From NCBI RefSeq assembly GCF_014145325.1, contig NZ_JACHTF010000008.1:1-64000 (forward strand): a stretch of 64,000 nt of DNA, given 5' to 3'. The position numbers and the translations under genes are program-made. Of the stretch, positions 17,879 through 26,641 are shown piece by piece (within the stretch, counting starts at the first letter, position 1; each line of letters opens with the position of its first letter). The notes below the pieces were generated by a model, which saw only the letters and a program-made list of their open reading frames with translations, did no database searches and had not been told where the DNA came from. Source of the DNA: Marilutibacter spongiae. Its GTDB lineage: Bacteria > Pseudomonadota > Gammaproteobacteria > Xanthomonadales > Xanthomonadaceae.

Positions 17879-18783
17879 AACCGCTCGAGGTCGTCGTCGG
17901 GTCGGGAGGCAGGGGCGGCTGCCAGCCAACGGGCGACGGCCGCGGGCTGCTTCATCCAGGCGAAATGATCCGCCGGGGTGCCCAGGTCGTCGGCATCGAA
18001 CGTCCGCACGTCCGTTTCGGCGCGGGGCATCTTCGACAACAGGAAATCCAGCGAGCTGCGCGGGGCCAGCCAGTCGTCGGCCATGAGCGCGGCCCGGACG
18101 CCGGCGTCGGCGCGTGCGAGCGCGGCTTCGAGGTCGACGTCGACTCCGCGGGCGGCATAGCGCCCGCTGATCGCGGTACGTCCCCAGTCGCCGATCAGGC
18201 TGCGGGCCTCGTTACCGGCGAAGCGCAGGCGCTTGCCCGGGAAATGGCCGTTGACCTTCGCCAGCCACGGCATGAAGCGGTAGGCCAGGGGCAGCGCCCA
18301 GCGCCGGGGCGTGGGGAACGCTCGCCAGTAGGGCGCACCGCTGGCGACCAGCCACAGCGCGTCGGCGGCGGCGGGCGACAGGCCGAGGCGGCAGCTCGCG
18401 AGCTGGCCGCCGATGCTGTGCCCGCCAATGATGCGCGGCAGTCCCGGCGCACTGCGTGCCACCGCGGCCTCGCTTGCCGGGATGTCGTCCTCGAGCAGGG
18501 CCTTGTAGCCCCAGTCGTGGCGACGCCCGGCGCGCAGCGTGCTGCTGCCATGTCCGCGCCATTCGTGCAGGAAGGTGGCGATGCCGTGCCCGGCGAGCGC
18601 GTCGGCCAGCGGCAGGTAGTGCCGGGCGGCCACGCCCAGCGCCGGCAGCCAGAGCAGGGATGCCCGTGGGCGCGCCGGCAGCCGGCCCATGACATGCCAG
18701 GCGTGGCCGCCCTCCACCTTGCAGCGCAGGTGCAGCGACAACGGCGGCGCGAGGGCCGCGGGCGGGTGGGGGTCAGGGCTCAT
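17854..18783 (-). CDS. Alpha/beta-hydrolase family protein (YheT/serine-hydrolase-like)
   Basis: A 309-aa cytoplasmic alpha/beta hydrolase. Strand and turn features include LLWLPALGVAARHYLPLADALA, FLHEWRGHGSS and the nucleophile elbow GGHSIGGQLAS (G-x-S-x-G). A possible acid lies near DADDLGTPADHF, and the His of the triad would be HFAW. The substrate is not recognisable. The start at 18783 overlaps the end of thiD by 11 bp, so it is in the same transcription unit, yet no thiamine link is known to me. Its 3' end overlaps galE by 25 bp on the opposite strand. Confidence 0.82.
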   Translation of the reverse strand: MSPDPHPPAALAPPLSLHLRCKVEGGHAWHVMGRLPARPRASLLWLPALGVAARHYLPLADALAGHGIATFLHEWRGHGSSTLRAGRRHDWGYKALLEDDIPASEAAVARSAPGLPRIIGGHSIGGQLASCRLGLSPAAADALWLVASGAPYWRAFPTPRRWALPLAYRFMPWLAKVNGHFPGKRLRFAGNEARSLIGDWGRTAISGRYAARGVDVDLEAALARADAGVRAALMADDWLAPRSSLDFLLSKMPRAETDVRTFDADDLGTPADHFAWMKQPAAVARWLAAAPASRPDDDLERFQAASRSA

Positions 18784-19594
18784 GGGACGGGGCGGCGCCG
18801 AAATGGTCGAGCACCATGATATCGCCGCGCCCGGGACGGTAGCCCCCGAGCAGTGCGCGATGCACGTAGTCGGTGGCACGCGCGCAGGCGTGGCCCGGGT
18901 CGAGGCCGAGCGCGAGCTGGGCGGCGACCGCCGAGGCGAGCGTGCAGCCGGTGCCGTGCGCGTCGACCTGGAGGCGGGCGTGCTCGAATGCCCGGGTGCC
19001 CGACGCGTCGGCGAACAGGTCGACCACCCTTGGGCCGCCGCCTTCCAGGTGGCCGCCCTTGAGCAGCACCGCTTCAGCGCCCAGCGCGCGCAGGGCGGCG
19101 CAGGCATCATGCATGGCCTCCAGCGACGGTATGCGCCAGCCCAGCAGCAGTTCGGCTTCCGGCAGGTTCGGCGTCAGCACCCGGCAGCCGGGCAGTAGCC
19201 TTTCCCTGAGCGCGACCAGCGCGTCGTCGGCCAGCAGCTTCGCGCCGGAGGTGGCGACCATCACCGGGTCGAGGACCGGGCCCCTGCCGCCGCGCGCGTC
19301 GAGCGCGCGGGCCACGGCTTCGATCACGCCGGCGGTGGCCAGCATGCCGAGTTTGACCGCCTCGACGCGGAAGTCGTCGAAGCACGCATCGATCTGCGCC
19401 ACCAGGAAACCATTGGGCGGTACTTCCACCGCGGTGACGCCGCGCGTGTGCTGGGCGGTGAGCGCGGCGATCGCGCTCAGGCCGTGCACGCCATGGGCGG
19501 CGAAGGTCTTCAGGTCGGCCTGGATCCCGGCGCCGCCGCCGGAGTCGGAGCCGGCGATGGTGAGCGCGCTCGGCGGTCGCGAATCGTATGTCAT
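18773..19594 (-). CDS. thiD: Hydroxymethylpyrimidine/phosphomethylpyrimidine kinase
   Basis: A 273-aa ribokinase-fold enzyme that phosphorylates HMP and HMP-phosphate for thiamine synthesis. The start [21 protein letters not shown] has the ThiD signature [17 protein letters not shown]. [22 protein letters not shown] and the anion-hole [16 protein letters not shown] complete the family motifs; the Asp of DAHGTGC is the catalytic base. The ATG at 19594 overlaps the upstream DUF1275 gene as ATGA. No thiE, thiC or TPP riboswitch is seen nearby, so this copy probably belongs to a dispersed pathway. Confidence 0.95.
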   Translation of the reverse strand: MTYDSRPPSALTIAGSDSGGGAGIQADLKTFAAHGVHGLSAIAALTAQHTRGVTAVEVPPNGFLVAQIDACFDDFRVEAVKLGMLATAGVIEAVARALDARGGRGPVLDPVMVATSGAKLLADDALVALRERLLPGCRVLTPNLPEAELLLGWRIPSLEAMHDACAALRALGAEAVLLKGGHLEGGGPRVVDLFADASGTRAFEHARLQVDAHGTGCTLASAVAAQLALGLDPGHACARATDYVHRALLGGYRPGRGDIMVLDHFGAAPSHEP

Positions 19595-20271
19595 GGCGCC
19601 ATTCTGCCCGTGCCCGGCCTCCGCATGCGACAGACGATGTAGGTTGCGCCGACGACGCCGGTCGCCGCGGCGGGCAGGTAGAGGGTCGCGTAGCCGAAGT
19701 GCGCGTGGAGCAGGGCACCGGACACGCCGCCCGCGAGGAAGCCGGCGATGATGGCCAGGCACAGCCACAGTCGGCGCGGTTCGGCGGGCAGGCCGCGCAG
19801 GCGATGGCCGAGGAAGACCCCCAGGTCGGTGAACATGCCGGTCAGGTGGGAAGTTCGTACGAGGGTGCCCGAATAGGTCGCGGTCATCGCGTTCTGCAGG
19901 CCGCAGGCCATCGCGGCCAGTGCCGCGCCGGCGATCGCGTGGCGCTGCAGCAGCGGCACGGCGACCGCCAGCAGGCCCGCCTCGACCAGCAGTGCCACGC
20001 CGTATCGGCGGCCGAGCCTGAGCGTGCTGTCCTGGACAAGCACGCCGCTCAGGACCGCGCCGGCCACGAAGGCGGCGATCATCGCCAGCAGGTGCAGGCT
20101 GGCGCGCGCGTCGCCACCGGCGATGGCGGCGCCCAGCAGGCTGGTGGTCCCGGTGAGGTGACTGAGGGCCAGGTGTTCGAAGCCCAGGTAGCCGACGACG
20201 TTCACCTGGCCGGCGACCACCGCGAGCCCGCCGGCCCCCAGCCAGACCCATGCCGGGAGCCGGGCGATCAT
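19591..20271 (-). CDS. YoaK/DUF1275 family membrane protein
   Basis: A 226-aa polytopic protein with about six transmembrane helices. Family features are the N-terminal [24 protein letters not shown] block, where the SHLTG motif is characteristic, and its pseudo-repeat [18 protein letters not shown] in the second half. Function of the family is unknown; transport has been suggested. The gene sits between phoH (38-bp gap) and thiD (ATGA overlap), so it is probably co-transcribed with both. Start at 20271 was taken because it lies at the head of the first hydrophobic segment, although the upstream Shine-Dalgarno is weak. Confidence 0.88.
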   Translation of the reverse strand: MIARLPAWVWLGAGGLAVVAGQVNVVGYLGFEHLALSHLTGTTSLLGAAIAGGDARASLHLLAMIAAFVAGAVLSGVLVQDSTLRLGRRYGVALLVEAGLLAVAVPLLQRHAIAGAALAAMACGLQNAMTATYSGTLVRTSHLTGMFTDLGVFLGHRLRGLPAEPRRLWLCLAIIAGFLAGGVSGALLHAHFGYATLYLPAAATGVVGATYIVCRMRRPGTGRMAP

Positions 20272-20308
20272 CGTCGCCGGGCCCCGGCGGGCGTCGTCCG
20301 GGACGCGG

Positions 20309-21712
20309 TCACAGCACTTCGGAGGCGTGGTCGGCCAGCCGCGAGCGCTCGCCGCGCCGGAGGGTGACGCTGGCGCTGTGCTCCCAGTTCTTGAAGCGGT
20401 CCACCGCGTAGGTGAGTCCCGAGGTGGTCTCGGTCAGGTAGGGCGTGTCGATCTGTTCGACGTTGCCCAGGCAGACGATCTTGGTACCGGGGCCGGCGCG
20501 GGTGATCAGCGTCTTCATCTGCTTGGGCGTGAGGTTCTGCGCTTCGTCCAGGATCAGCCAGCGGCTGAGGAAGGTGCGTCCGCGCATGAAGTTCATCGAG
20601 CGGATCTTGATCCGGCTGGCGAGCAGGTCGTTGGTGGCCGCCCGTCCCCAGCTGCCGCCTTCTTGGTTGTGCGTCAGCACCTCGAGGTTGTCGGTGAGCG
20701 CGCCCATCCACGGCGTCATCTTCTCCTCCTCCGTGCCGGGCAGGAAGCCGATGTCCTCGCCGACGCTGACGGTGGCGCGGGTCATGATGATCTCGCGGTA
20801 GCGTTGCTGGTCCATCGTCTGCGCCAGGCCCGCGGCCAGCGCCAGCAGGGTCTTGCCGGTGCCGGCGGTGCCCAGCAGGGTGACGAAGTCGATGTCGGGA
20901 TCCATCAGGGCGTTGAGGGCGAAGTTCTGCTCGCGGTTGCGCGCCAGGATGCCCCAGACCGCATGCTGGCTGTGCCGGTAGTCGTCGACGATCTGCAGGA
21001 CGACCTTGTCGCCTTCCACGCGCACGACCTTCATCTCCGACTCGTCGTCGCCGGGCAGGTACAGGAACTGGTTCGGGTACCACTCCTCGTCCTCGCCGCG
21101 GGCGATCTCGTAGTAGGTGCGGCCCTTGTCGGTCCAGGACCTGAGCTCCTTGCCGTACTTCTGCCAGAAGTCCTCCGGCAAGGCGGTGGCGCCCGAATAC
21201 AGGAGGCTGAAGTCGTCCAGTGCGCGGTCGTTCTCGTAGTCCTCCGAGGCGATGCCGGCGATGGACGCCTTGATGCGCAGGTTGATGTCCTTGGAGACGA
21301 ACACCACCGGGGTGTCGGGCTCGGCTTCCTTCAGCGCGAGGATCGCGCCCAGGATCGCGTTGTCGGGCACCACCGCGCCGAAGCGCTTGCCGGCATCGAA
21401 ATTGTCGGTCTGGAACAGCAGCCGCCCGCTGCTCTGCGCGCTGCGCAGCTGCAGCCCCTGCGGGTGGGCGAGGGTGATGCCCTCGTGGATGCTGCCGTCG
21501 CGGCCGCCCTGGGTCTCGATCAGCTCGTTGAGGAACCGGCTGACCTGGCGGGCGTTGCGGCTCGCCTCCGACGTGCCCTTCTTGCCGTTGTCCAGCTCTT
21601 CGATGACCTGCATGGGCAGGAAGACGTCGTGCTCCTCGAACTTGAACAGCGCGGTGGGGTCGTGCATCAGGACATTGGTGTCGAGCACATAGATACGCTT
21701 GCTTCGCGTCAT
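20309..21712 (-). CDS. PhoH-family ATPase with N-terminal PIN domain
   Basis: A 467-aa two-domain protein. The N-terminal PIN domain (about residues 5-140) opens KRIYVLDTNVLMHDPTAL with the acidic Asp11 and has EELDNGKKG and DNAILGAILA further on. The C-terminal PhoH domain has Walker A GTAGTGKTLLALAAGL and the DEAQNLTPKQMK Walker B. PIN-PhoH fusions are predicted RNA helicase-RNases. The start MTRSKRIYVL at 21712 has AGGAAG upstream; a longer frame adds low-complexity residues. It lies 115 bp downstream of the bcp stop and probably has its own promoter there. It precedes the DUF1275 gene. Confidence 0.92.
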   Translation of the reverse strand: MTRSKRIYVLDTNVLMHDPTALFKFEEHDVFLPMQVIEELDNGKKGTSEASRNARQVSRFLNELIETQGGRDGSIHEGITLAHPQGLQLRSAQSSGRLLFQTDNFDAGKRFGAVVPDNAILGAILALKEAEPDTPVVFVSKDINLRIKASIAGIASEDYENDRALDDFSLLYSGATALPEDFWQKYGKELRSWTDKGRTYYEIARGEDEEWYPNQFLYLPGDDESEMKVVRVEGDKVVLQIVDDYRHSQHAVWGILARNREQNFALNALMDPDIDFVTLLGTAGTGKTLLALAAGLAQTMDQQRYREIIMTRATVSVGEDIGFLPGTEEEKMTPWMGALTDNLEVLTHNQEGGSWGRAATNDLLASRIKIRSMNFMRGRTFLSRWLILDEAQNLTPKQMKTLITRAGPGTKIVCLGNVEQIDTPYLTETTSGLTYAVDRFKNWEHSASVTLRRGERSRLADHASEVL

Positions 21713-21827
21713 GCGGACTTCCTGGTTCTGCGGCGGGTTGGGTGGGGCAGGGCGCGCGCGCCCGCGCACGGCAAAGCCGCCGTGGCCCGCGTGGCGGGAC
21801 GGCGGAAGCAGTGGAGGGCGGCGTGGG

Positions 21828-22319
21828 TCACTGCGTGGATGCAGCCTTCAGTGCGTCGAGTACGGCCTGCGCATGGCCGGCGACTTTCACCTTCCGCCAT
21901 GACCGCGCGATGACACCGCTGGGGTCGACCAGGAACGTGCTGCGCTCGATGCCCAGCACCTTGCGACCGTACATGTTCTTTTCCCGGATCACGTCGAAGG
22001 CCTGGCAGAGGGCTTCGTCCGCGTCGCTCACCAGCGGGAAGTCGAAGCCCTGCTTGGCGACGAAATTGTCGTGCGAGCGCACCGAGTCGCGCGACACGCC
22101 CAGGACCGTCGCGCCCAGGCGCCTGAACTCCGGCAGCAGGGCGTTGAAGTCGAGGCCTTCGGTGGTGCAGCCCGGAGTGCTGTCCTTGGGGTAGAAGTAG
22201 AGCACCCGCCATTGGCCGGCATGCTCGCCCAGGGTGGTGGTCCCGCCGCCGGACAGCGCCAGCGGCAGCTTCAGGGTCTTGGCGGGCAGTTTCCTGCCTT
22301 CTTCGGCGGTCTGGGTCAT
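21828..22319 (-). CDS. bcp: Thioredoxin-dependent peroxiredoxin, BCP/PrxQ type
   Basis: A 163-aa cytoplasmic peroxidase that reduces hydroperoxides. The peroxidatic cysteine is Cys51 in [13 protein letters not shown] and the conserved Arg lies near [10 protein letters not shown]. There is no cysteine five residues after Cys51, the resolving position in E. coli Bcp; the only other candidate is Cys105 in EALCQAFD, as in the alternative resolving class. It starts at 22319, eight bases after the gcvR stop, so gcvR and bcp form one unit as in many gammaproteobacteria. A long upstream open frame is a shadow. Confidence 0.93.
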   Translation of the reverse strand: MTQTAEEGRKLPAKTLKLPLALSGGGTTTLGEHAGQWRVLYFYPKDSTPGCTTEGLDFNALLPEFRRLGATVLGVSRDSVRSHDNFVAKQGFDFPLVSDADEALCQAFDVIREKNMYGRKVLGIERSTFLVDPSGVIARSWRKVKVAGHAQAVLDALKAASTQ

Positions 22320-22327
22320 CGGGCTCT

Positions 22328-22888
22328 TCAGAACTTCATCGGGTCCATGATGGCGTCGAGGTTCAAGTGGTCGCAGAACTCCAGGAAGTCGTCCCTCAGC
22401 GCCGCGATGTGCATGTTCGACGGCACGCCCACGGTGACCTGCGCGGAGAACATGTCGGCGCCCGTCTGCATGGCACGATAGCGCGAACAGTGCAGGCTTT
22501 CGATGGTGATGCCCTGGCGGTCGAAGAAGTCCGCCAGCTGGAACAGGATGCCGGGCTTGTCGGCGGCCACCACCTCGACGATGTAGGGCAGCAGGTTCGA
22601 CTGCGCCTGCTTGGCGCCGGTGCGGTACCAGATCAGCTTCAGGCCCTCCTCGCGCTCGAGGCGGGTCAGCATGGCCTCGAGCTTGGCCACCGCGTCCCAG
22701 GACCCGACCGCCAGGGCCGTGACCGAGACGTCGCGACCGACGGTGGAGAGGCGGGCATCGACGAGGTTGCAGCCACTGTCGCTGATGCGGCGCGACACCG
22801 ACAGCAGCGGGGATTCCGGATGCGTCGTGTAGGCGTTGATCAGGAGGTGGTTCTCGTGGGGCGACGGTCGGGAAGCGGGATCGGTCAA
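22328..22888 (-). CDS. gcvR: Glycine cleavage system transcriptional repressor (ACT-domain protein)
   Basis: A 186-aa regulatory protein with two ACT domains. The first covers [25 protein letters not shown] with [14 protein letters not shown]; the second covers [21 protein letters not shown] with [13 protein letters not shown]. GcvR-type proteins bind GcvA to repress the glycine-cleavage operon. No ATG fits the family start; the frame begins best at a TTG at 22888 (protein reads L/M-TDPASRP), which I infer from similarity to remembered xanthomonad homologues. A weak CAGGCG lies upstream. It diverges from dapA over 222 bp, as dapA and gcvR do in E. coli. Confidence 0.88.
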   Translation of the reverse strand: MTDPASRPSPHENHLLINAYTTHPESPLLSVSRRISDSGCNLVDARLSTVGRDVSVTALAVGSWDAVAKLEAMLTRLEREEGLKLIWYRTGAKQAQSNLLPYIVEVVAADKPGILFQLADFFDRQGITIESLHCSRYRAMQTGADMFSAQVTVGVPSNMHIAALRDDFLEFCDHLNLDAIMDPMKF

Positions 22889-23110
22889 GACGGCGCCTGT
22901 GGGGAAATGAACGGGGTGGAGCGCGTGGCGGCCGGGGCGGGTCGCCGGGCCTGCCTTGGCGGCGTGCACCGGACCCGACCGGGTTTCGGCCAGCATACTT
23001 GCCCGCGCTTTTGCGCCGCAAGTAACATCGGCACACACCGGCGCGCGTCCCGCGCCGTCCCCAAGGCTCCCCGGGCGCCGCCCGGCACCCACCCGACACA
23101 GGTCCGCACC

Positions 23111-24016
23111 TTGCAACTTTCCGGCAGCATCACTGCGCTGGCGACGCCGTTCGACGTCGCCCGCGAAATCGACATCGACGCCTGGCGTCGCCTGCTGGCC
23201 CAGCAGCTCGATTCGGGCACCCAGGGCATCGTGGTCGCCGGTTCCACCGGCGAGGCGGCGGCGCTGTACGACGCCGAGTTCGACCTGTTGCTGCGCAGCG
23301 CGGTCGAGTTCGTCGCCGGCAAGGTGCCGGTGCTGGTGGGCACGGGCCAGTCCAACACGTCCAAGACGATCGAGCAGACCCGCCGCGCCGCCGCGCTCGG
23401 CGCGGATGCGGCCCTGGTGGTGACCCCGCCCTACGTGCGCCCGACCCAGGCCGGCCTGGTCGCGCATTACCGCGCGATCGCGGACGACGGCGCCCTGCCG
23501 CTGGTGCTCTACAACGTGCCCGGGCGGACGGGGTGCGACATGCTGCCGGCGACGGTGGCCGAACTGGCGGGGCATCCGCGCATCGTCGCGATCAAGGAAG
23601 CCCGGGCCGAGCCCGAGCGCATGCAGGCGCTGCTCGAACTGCAGGATGCCGGCTTCGCCGTGCTCAGCGGCGACGACCCCACCGCCTGCCGGGCCATGCT
23701 GGCCGGTGCCCGTGGCGTGGTCTCGGTCGCGTCCAACGTGCTGCCGGCGGCGTTCCGACGGCTCTGCGACCTCGCCCTGGCCGGTCGACGCGAGGACGCC
23801 ATGGCCTGGGATGCACGCCTTCAGGCCGCCTACGAGTTCCTTGGGGTAGAGTCCAACCCGATCCCGGTCAAGGCGCTGCTGGCCCTGCAGGGCGTCGGCC
23901 ACGAATTGCGCCTGCCCCTGCAGGTGCTGTCGGCCCGGCACCAGGACGCCGCCATGGCCATGTCGGCGTCGATCCGTGGGATCGAGGCCGAGTGCGACAA
24001 GCCGGTCGCGGCCTGA
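23111..24016 (+). CDS. dapA: 4-hydroxy-tetrahydrodipicolinate synthase
   Basis: A 301-aa TIM-barrel aldolase condensing pyruvate with aspartate semialdehyde for lysine and diaminopimelate. [12 protein letters not shown] opens the protein; STGEAAAL is the substrate Thr/Gly loop (normally TTGES, so one Thr is Ser here); YNVPGRTG carries the catalytic Tyr; the Schiff-base Lys is in IVAIKEA. Start: a TTG at 23111 gives the family-length protein, and no ATG or GTG is available nearby in frame. A long frame upstream from 22367 is antisense to gcvR. It is followed after 34 bp by a short BamC-like lipoprotein gene. Confidence 0.94.
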   Translation: MQLSGSITALATPFDVAREIDIDAWRRLLAQQLDSGTQGIVVAGSTGEAAALYDAEFDLLLRSAVEFVAGKVPVLVGTGQSNTSKTIEQTRRAAALGADAALVVTPPYVRPTQAGLVAHYRAIADDGALPLVLYNVPGRTGCDMLPATVAELAGHPRIVAIKEARAEPERMQALLELQDAGFAVLSGDDPTACRAMLAGARGVVSVASNVLPAAFRRLCDLALAGRREDAMAWDARLQAAYEFLGVESNPIPVKALLALQGVGHELRLPLQVLSARHQDAAMAMSASIRGIEAECDKPVAA

Positions 24017-24050
24017 GCCGCCGCCACCAATCCCGAACCTGGAGAGTCCG

Positions 24051-24557
24051 ATGTCCCCACCCCTGAGCATTTCCCGCGCCCTGCTGGCCAGCGCCCTCAT
24101 GGCCGCCCTCGTGGCCACGGCCGGCTGCAGCTGGCTTCGCCGGTCCAGCGACCTGTACGCCGGTGATCCCGCGTTGCGCCCGCTGGAAGTGCCGCCGCCG
24201 CTGCCCGACGAGAACGCGGCGCCGGTCGAAGGCAGTGCGACCGCCAGCGCGGTGGCCGCCGCCAAGCGCGCGCCCGGTCCGGCTGCGCTGGGCTTCAACG
24301 CGACGGGCACGCGCGACGAGGTGTTCGGCAACGTGGGCACGGCGCTGGAAGCCATCGACGGCGTGCGCATCGCCAGTCGCGCCCAGCTGCTGGGCGCTTA
24401 CGACGTCGAGTACAAGGGCAGCAACTTCCTGGTCCGCGTCAGCGAGATCGAGGGCGGGGCCTACGTCTCGGCGGTCGATCCGCGTGGCGTGCCGGCGTCG
24501 GGCGAAGCGCCGACGGAGCTGGTCGGCATGCTGCAGACCGCGCTCGGCGGCCGATAG
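24051..24557 (+). CDS. Short outer-membrane lipoprotein, BamC/NlpB-like
   Basis: A 168-aa lipoprotein. The signal peptide ends LVATAGC with Cys26. An unstructured Pro/Ala-rich segment (LRPLEVPPPLPDEN, about 42-70) precedes one small alpha/beta domain (EVFGNVGTALEAIDGVRI to YDVEYKGSNFLVRVSEIEGG). E. coli BamC follows dapA, has a similar unstructured N-terminus and then two helix-grip domains in about 340 residues; this protein has room for only one. The BamC assignment therefore rests mainly on synteny and architecture. ATG at 24051 has GGAGAG about seven bases upstream. A strong terminator follows 27 bp after the stop. Confidence 0.8.
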   Translation: MSPPLSISRALLASALMAALVATAGCSWLRRSSDLYAGDPALRPLEVPPPLPDENAAPVEGSATASAVAAAKRAPGPAALGFNATGTRDEVFGNVGTALEAIDGVRIASRAQLLGAYDVEYKGSNFLVRVSEIEGGAYVSAVDPRGVPASGEAPTELVGMLQTALGGR

Positions 24558-24583
24558 ACCCGCCGGCCACCGGCGGTGCAACG

Positions 24584-24611
24584 AAGAAGGGCGCCCACGG
24601 GCGCCCTTCTT
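24584..24611 (+). terminator. Bidirectional terminator between dapA operon and fdxA
   Basis: A 12-13 bp perfect GC-rich stem (AAGAAGGGCGCC side) with a minimal loop, A-rich on the left and T-rich on the right. It sits between the convergent bamC-like gene and fdxA and can serve both. Confidence 0.85.
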
Positions 24612-24635
24612 GCGTACGGTCCGCGTGGGCCGGCC

Positions 24636-24959
24636 TCAGCGTTCCAGCAGGGGCAGCTTGTCCGGCTTGCCTTCCCACTCCTTGGCGTCGGGCAGCGGTT
24701 CCTTGCGCGTGGTGATGACCGGCCAGGCGCGGGACAGCTCGGCGTTGAGCGAGACGAAGCCCTCCTGCCCGGCGGGGACGTCGTCTTCGGGGTAGATCGC
24801 GTTGATCGGGCACTCGGGCTCGCACAGGGTGCAGTCGATGCACTCGTCGGGGTCGATCACCAGGAAATTGGGTCCCTCGTGGAAGCAGTCGACCGGGCAC
24901 ACCTCGACGCAGTCGGTGTACTTGCACTTGATGCAGTTTTCGGTGACGACGAAGGGCAT
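24636..24959 (-). CDS. fdxA: Seven-iron ferredoxin FdxA
   Basis: A 107-aa soluble electron carrier. Cys9, Cys12, Cys17, Cys21 and Cys25 plus Cys40, Cys43, Cys46 and Cys50 match, within one residue, the spacing of Azotobacter ferredoxin I, which binds one 3Fe-4S and one 4Fe-4S cluster. The C-terminal half ([21 protein letters not shown]) is the usual FdxA tail. Start MPFVVTENC is unambiguous. It is a single-gene unit converging on the dapA operon with a shared terminator. Its redox partners are not encoded nearby. Confidence 0.95.
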   Translation of the reverse strand: MPFVVTENCIKCKYTDCVEVCPVDCFHEGPNFLVIDPDECIDCTLCEPECPINAIYPEDDVPAGQEGFVSLNAELSRAWPVITTRKEPLPDAKEWEGKPDKLPLLER

Positions 24960-25057
24960 GGCGTGTTCCTTGGCTGGACCGGGGCATTTTATCGGGCGGC
25001 GCGGGCGAAGCCCAGCGCTTGCCCCGTGGACCGTGCCGCACGGGGCCTGGAAACCAG

Positions 25058-25087
25058 AAAGGCCCGCGCATCGCTGCGCGGGCCTTC
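25058..25087 (-). terminator. Terminator of tRNA-Glu
   Basis: A perfect 12-bp stem (AAGGCCCGCGCA) with a 4-base loop lies 8 bases beyond the encoded CCA end, followed on the minus strand by a short T-containing stretch. Confidence 0.75.
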
Positions 25088-25094
25088 CGGTATC

Positions 25095-25170
25095 TGGTAC
25101 TCCCTAGGGGATTCGAACCCCTGTTCCAACCGTGAGAGGGTCGTGTCCTAGGCCTCTAGACGAAGGGAGC
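25095..25170 (-). tRNA. tRNA-Glu (anticodon CTC)
   Basis: The 76-base gene folds into a cloverleaf with the CCA end encoded at 25097-25095. The D arm reads GTCTAGAGGCCTAGGAC; the anticodon stem CGACC/GGTTG encloses the 7-base loop CTCTCAC with anticodon CTC; the T arm is AGGGGTTCGAATCCCCT. The D arm and T arm match the usual tRNA-Glu pattern closely. Two positions look unusual: the acceptor begins with a G1-U72 wobble and position 73 is A, where E. coli tRNA-Glu has G1-C72 and G73. A good promoter lies about 42 bases upstream. Confidence 0.92.
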
Positions 25171-25211
25171 AGTGTTCCGAGGCAATCCGTCAAGACTGTC
25201 TGCGTCCTGCT

Positions 25212-25241
25212 AGTATAGGCGGCTGTCGTCGCCTTTGGCAA
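25212..25241 (-). promoter_or_regulatory. Sigma-70-like promoter of tRNA-Glu
   Basis: On the minus strand TTGCCA (25241-25236) and TATACT (25217-25212) are separated by 18 bp. Transcription would start about 35 bases before the tRNA 5' end. Confidence 0.65.
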
Positions 25242-25294
25242 CGCTTTCCCATCGCCCTTTCACATTTCGTTGAGCTGCGGCAAAGTCCGCCCGA

Positions 25295-26626
25295 ATGCCA
25301 CCCGATCAAGACACCGCCAATCTCGCGCCGGAGCCCAGCCTCCGGATCATTCCCCGCGACCAGCATTGCGTCTCGCGCAAGGACATCAGTTCCAGTGCGC
25401 TGCGCGTGCTGTACCGACTCCGGGACGCCGGCTTCGCGGGCTATCTGGTCGGGGGCGCCGTGCGCGACCTGCTGGTGGGCGGCCACCCGAAGGACTTCGA
25501 CGTGGCCACCGACGCCACGCCCGAGCAGGTCAAGCAGCTGTTCCGCAACTGCCGGCTCATCGGACGCCGCTTCCGCCTCGCGCACGTGGTGTTCGGCCGC
25601 GAGATCATCGAAGTGGCGACCTTCCGCGCCAATACCGACGACGGCAGCGGGGACCGCGAGGTCGAGGGCGGGCGCCTGGTGCGCGACAACGTGTACGGCA
25701 GCATCGAGGAAGACGCGATCCGCCGCGACTTCACGGCCAATGCCCTGTATTACTCGATCGAGGACTTCTCGGTCCGCGATTACACCGGGGGGTACGACGA
25801 CGTCGCCAACCGCCTGATGCGCTTGATCGGCGACCCGGAGACCCGCTACCGCGAGGACCCGGTGCGCATGCTGCGCGCGGTGCGCCTGGCCGCGAAGCTC
25901 GGCTTCGGGATCGAGACCGCGACCGCGGAACCGATCGAGCGGCTCGCCCCGCTGATCGCCGATTCCGCGCCGGCGCGACTGTTCGAGGAATGCCTCAAGC
26001 TGTTCCTCTCCGGGCACGCGGTGGAAAGCTTCCTGGGCCTGGAGCGGCACGGGCTGCTGCCGGTGCTGCTGCCCGAGACCGCCGCCGCGCTGGCCTCCAA
26101 CCGCAGTGGCGCGCTGCGCAACGTGATGCTGGCCGGCTTTCGCAACACCGACGAACGCGTCGCCAACGACGAACCGGTGTCGCCGGCCTTCCTCTTCGCG
26201 CTGTTGCTGTGGCCGGCGTATTGCCGCGCGCTGTACCAGTTGCAGTCGCAGGGCATGCATGCGGTCGAGGCGCAGCGCCGCGCCGCCGACCGGGTCACCG
26301 TGCACCAGCTCGACACGGTCGCCCTGCCGCGCCGCTTCTCGCTGCCGATGCAGGAGATCTGGCTGCTGCAGTCGCGCTTCGGCAGCCGCCAACGCAAGCG
26401 CATGTTCAAGCTGCTGGGGCATCCGCGATTCCGCGCCGCGTTCGATTTCCTCAACCTGCGACTGGCCGGTTCCGACGAGCACGCCGCGGACGTGGCGTTC
26501 TGGCGCGAGGCGCAGCTCGATCCGGCCAACGTGATCGCCGCGCAGGCCGAAGCCGCCGCCGCGCGCGAGGAAGAGGCCGACGAGGAACCGCGTCGCCGCC
26601 GTCGCCGCCGTCGGCGCAAGCCCTGA
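25295..26626 (+). CDS. pcnB: Poly(A) polymerase I
   Basis: A 443-aa nucleotidyltransferase that adds 3' poly(A) tails to RNA and promotes decay. The head domain has GYLVGGAVRDLLVGG and the catalytic DFDVATDATPEQ; RRFRLAHVVFGREIIEVATFR and EEDAIRRDFTANALYY are family motifs that include the third carboxylate region. The C-terminus is very basic (RRRRRRRRK), as in PcnB. The bacterial poly(A) polymerase and CCA-adding enzymes share the fold; the basic tail and the 3' neighbour folK support PcnB. A weak Shine-Dalgarno precedes ATG at 25295. The gap to folK is 15 bp. Confidence 0.93.
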   Translation: MPPDQDTANLAPEPSLRIIPRDQHCVSRKDISSSALRVLYRLRDAGFAGYLVGGAVRDLLVGGHPKDFDVATDATPEQVKQLFRNCRLIGRRFRLAHVVFGREIIEVATFRANTDDGSGDREVEGGRLVRDNVYGSIEEDAIRRDFTANALYYSIEDFSVRDYTGGYDDVANRLMRLIGDPETRYREDPVRMLRAVRLAAKLGFGIETATAEPIERLAPLIADSAPARLFEECLKLFLSGHAVESFLGLERHGLLPVLLPETAAALASNRSGALRNVMLAGFRNTDERVANDEPVSPAFLFALLLWPAYCRALYQLQSQGMHAVEAQRRAADRVTVHQLDTVALPRRFSLPMQEIWLLQSRFGSRQRKRMFKLLGHPRFRAAFDFLNLRLAGSDEHAADVAFWREAQLDPANVIAAQAEAAAAREEEADEEPRRRRRRRRRKP

Positions 26627-26641
26627 CCGGGTACCGGACCG

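Noticed and set aside
18773-20271. TPP riboswitch for thiD
   Set aside because: No thi-box-like conserved segments were found in the leader regions of this transcription unit.
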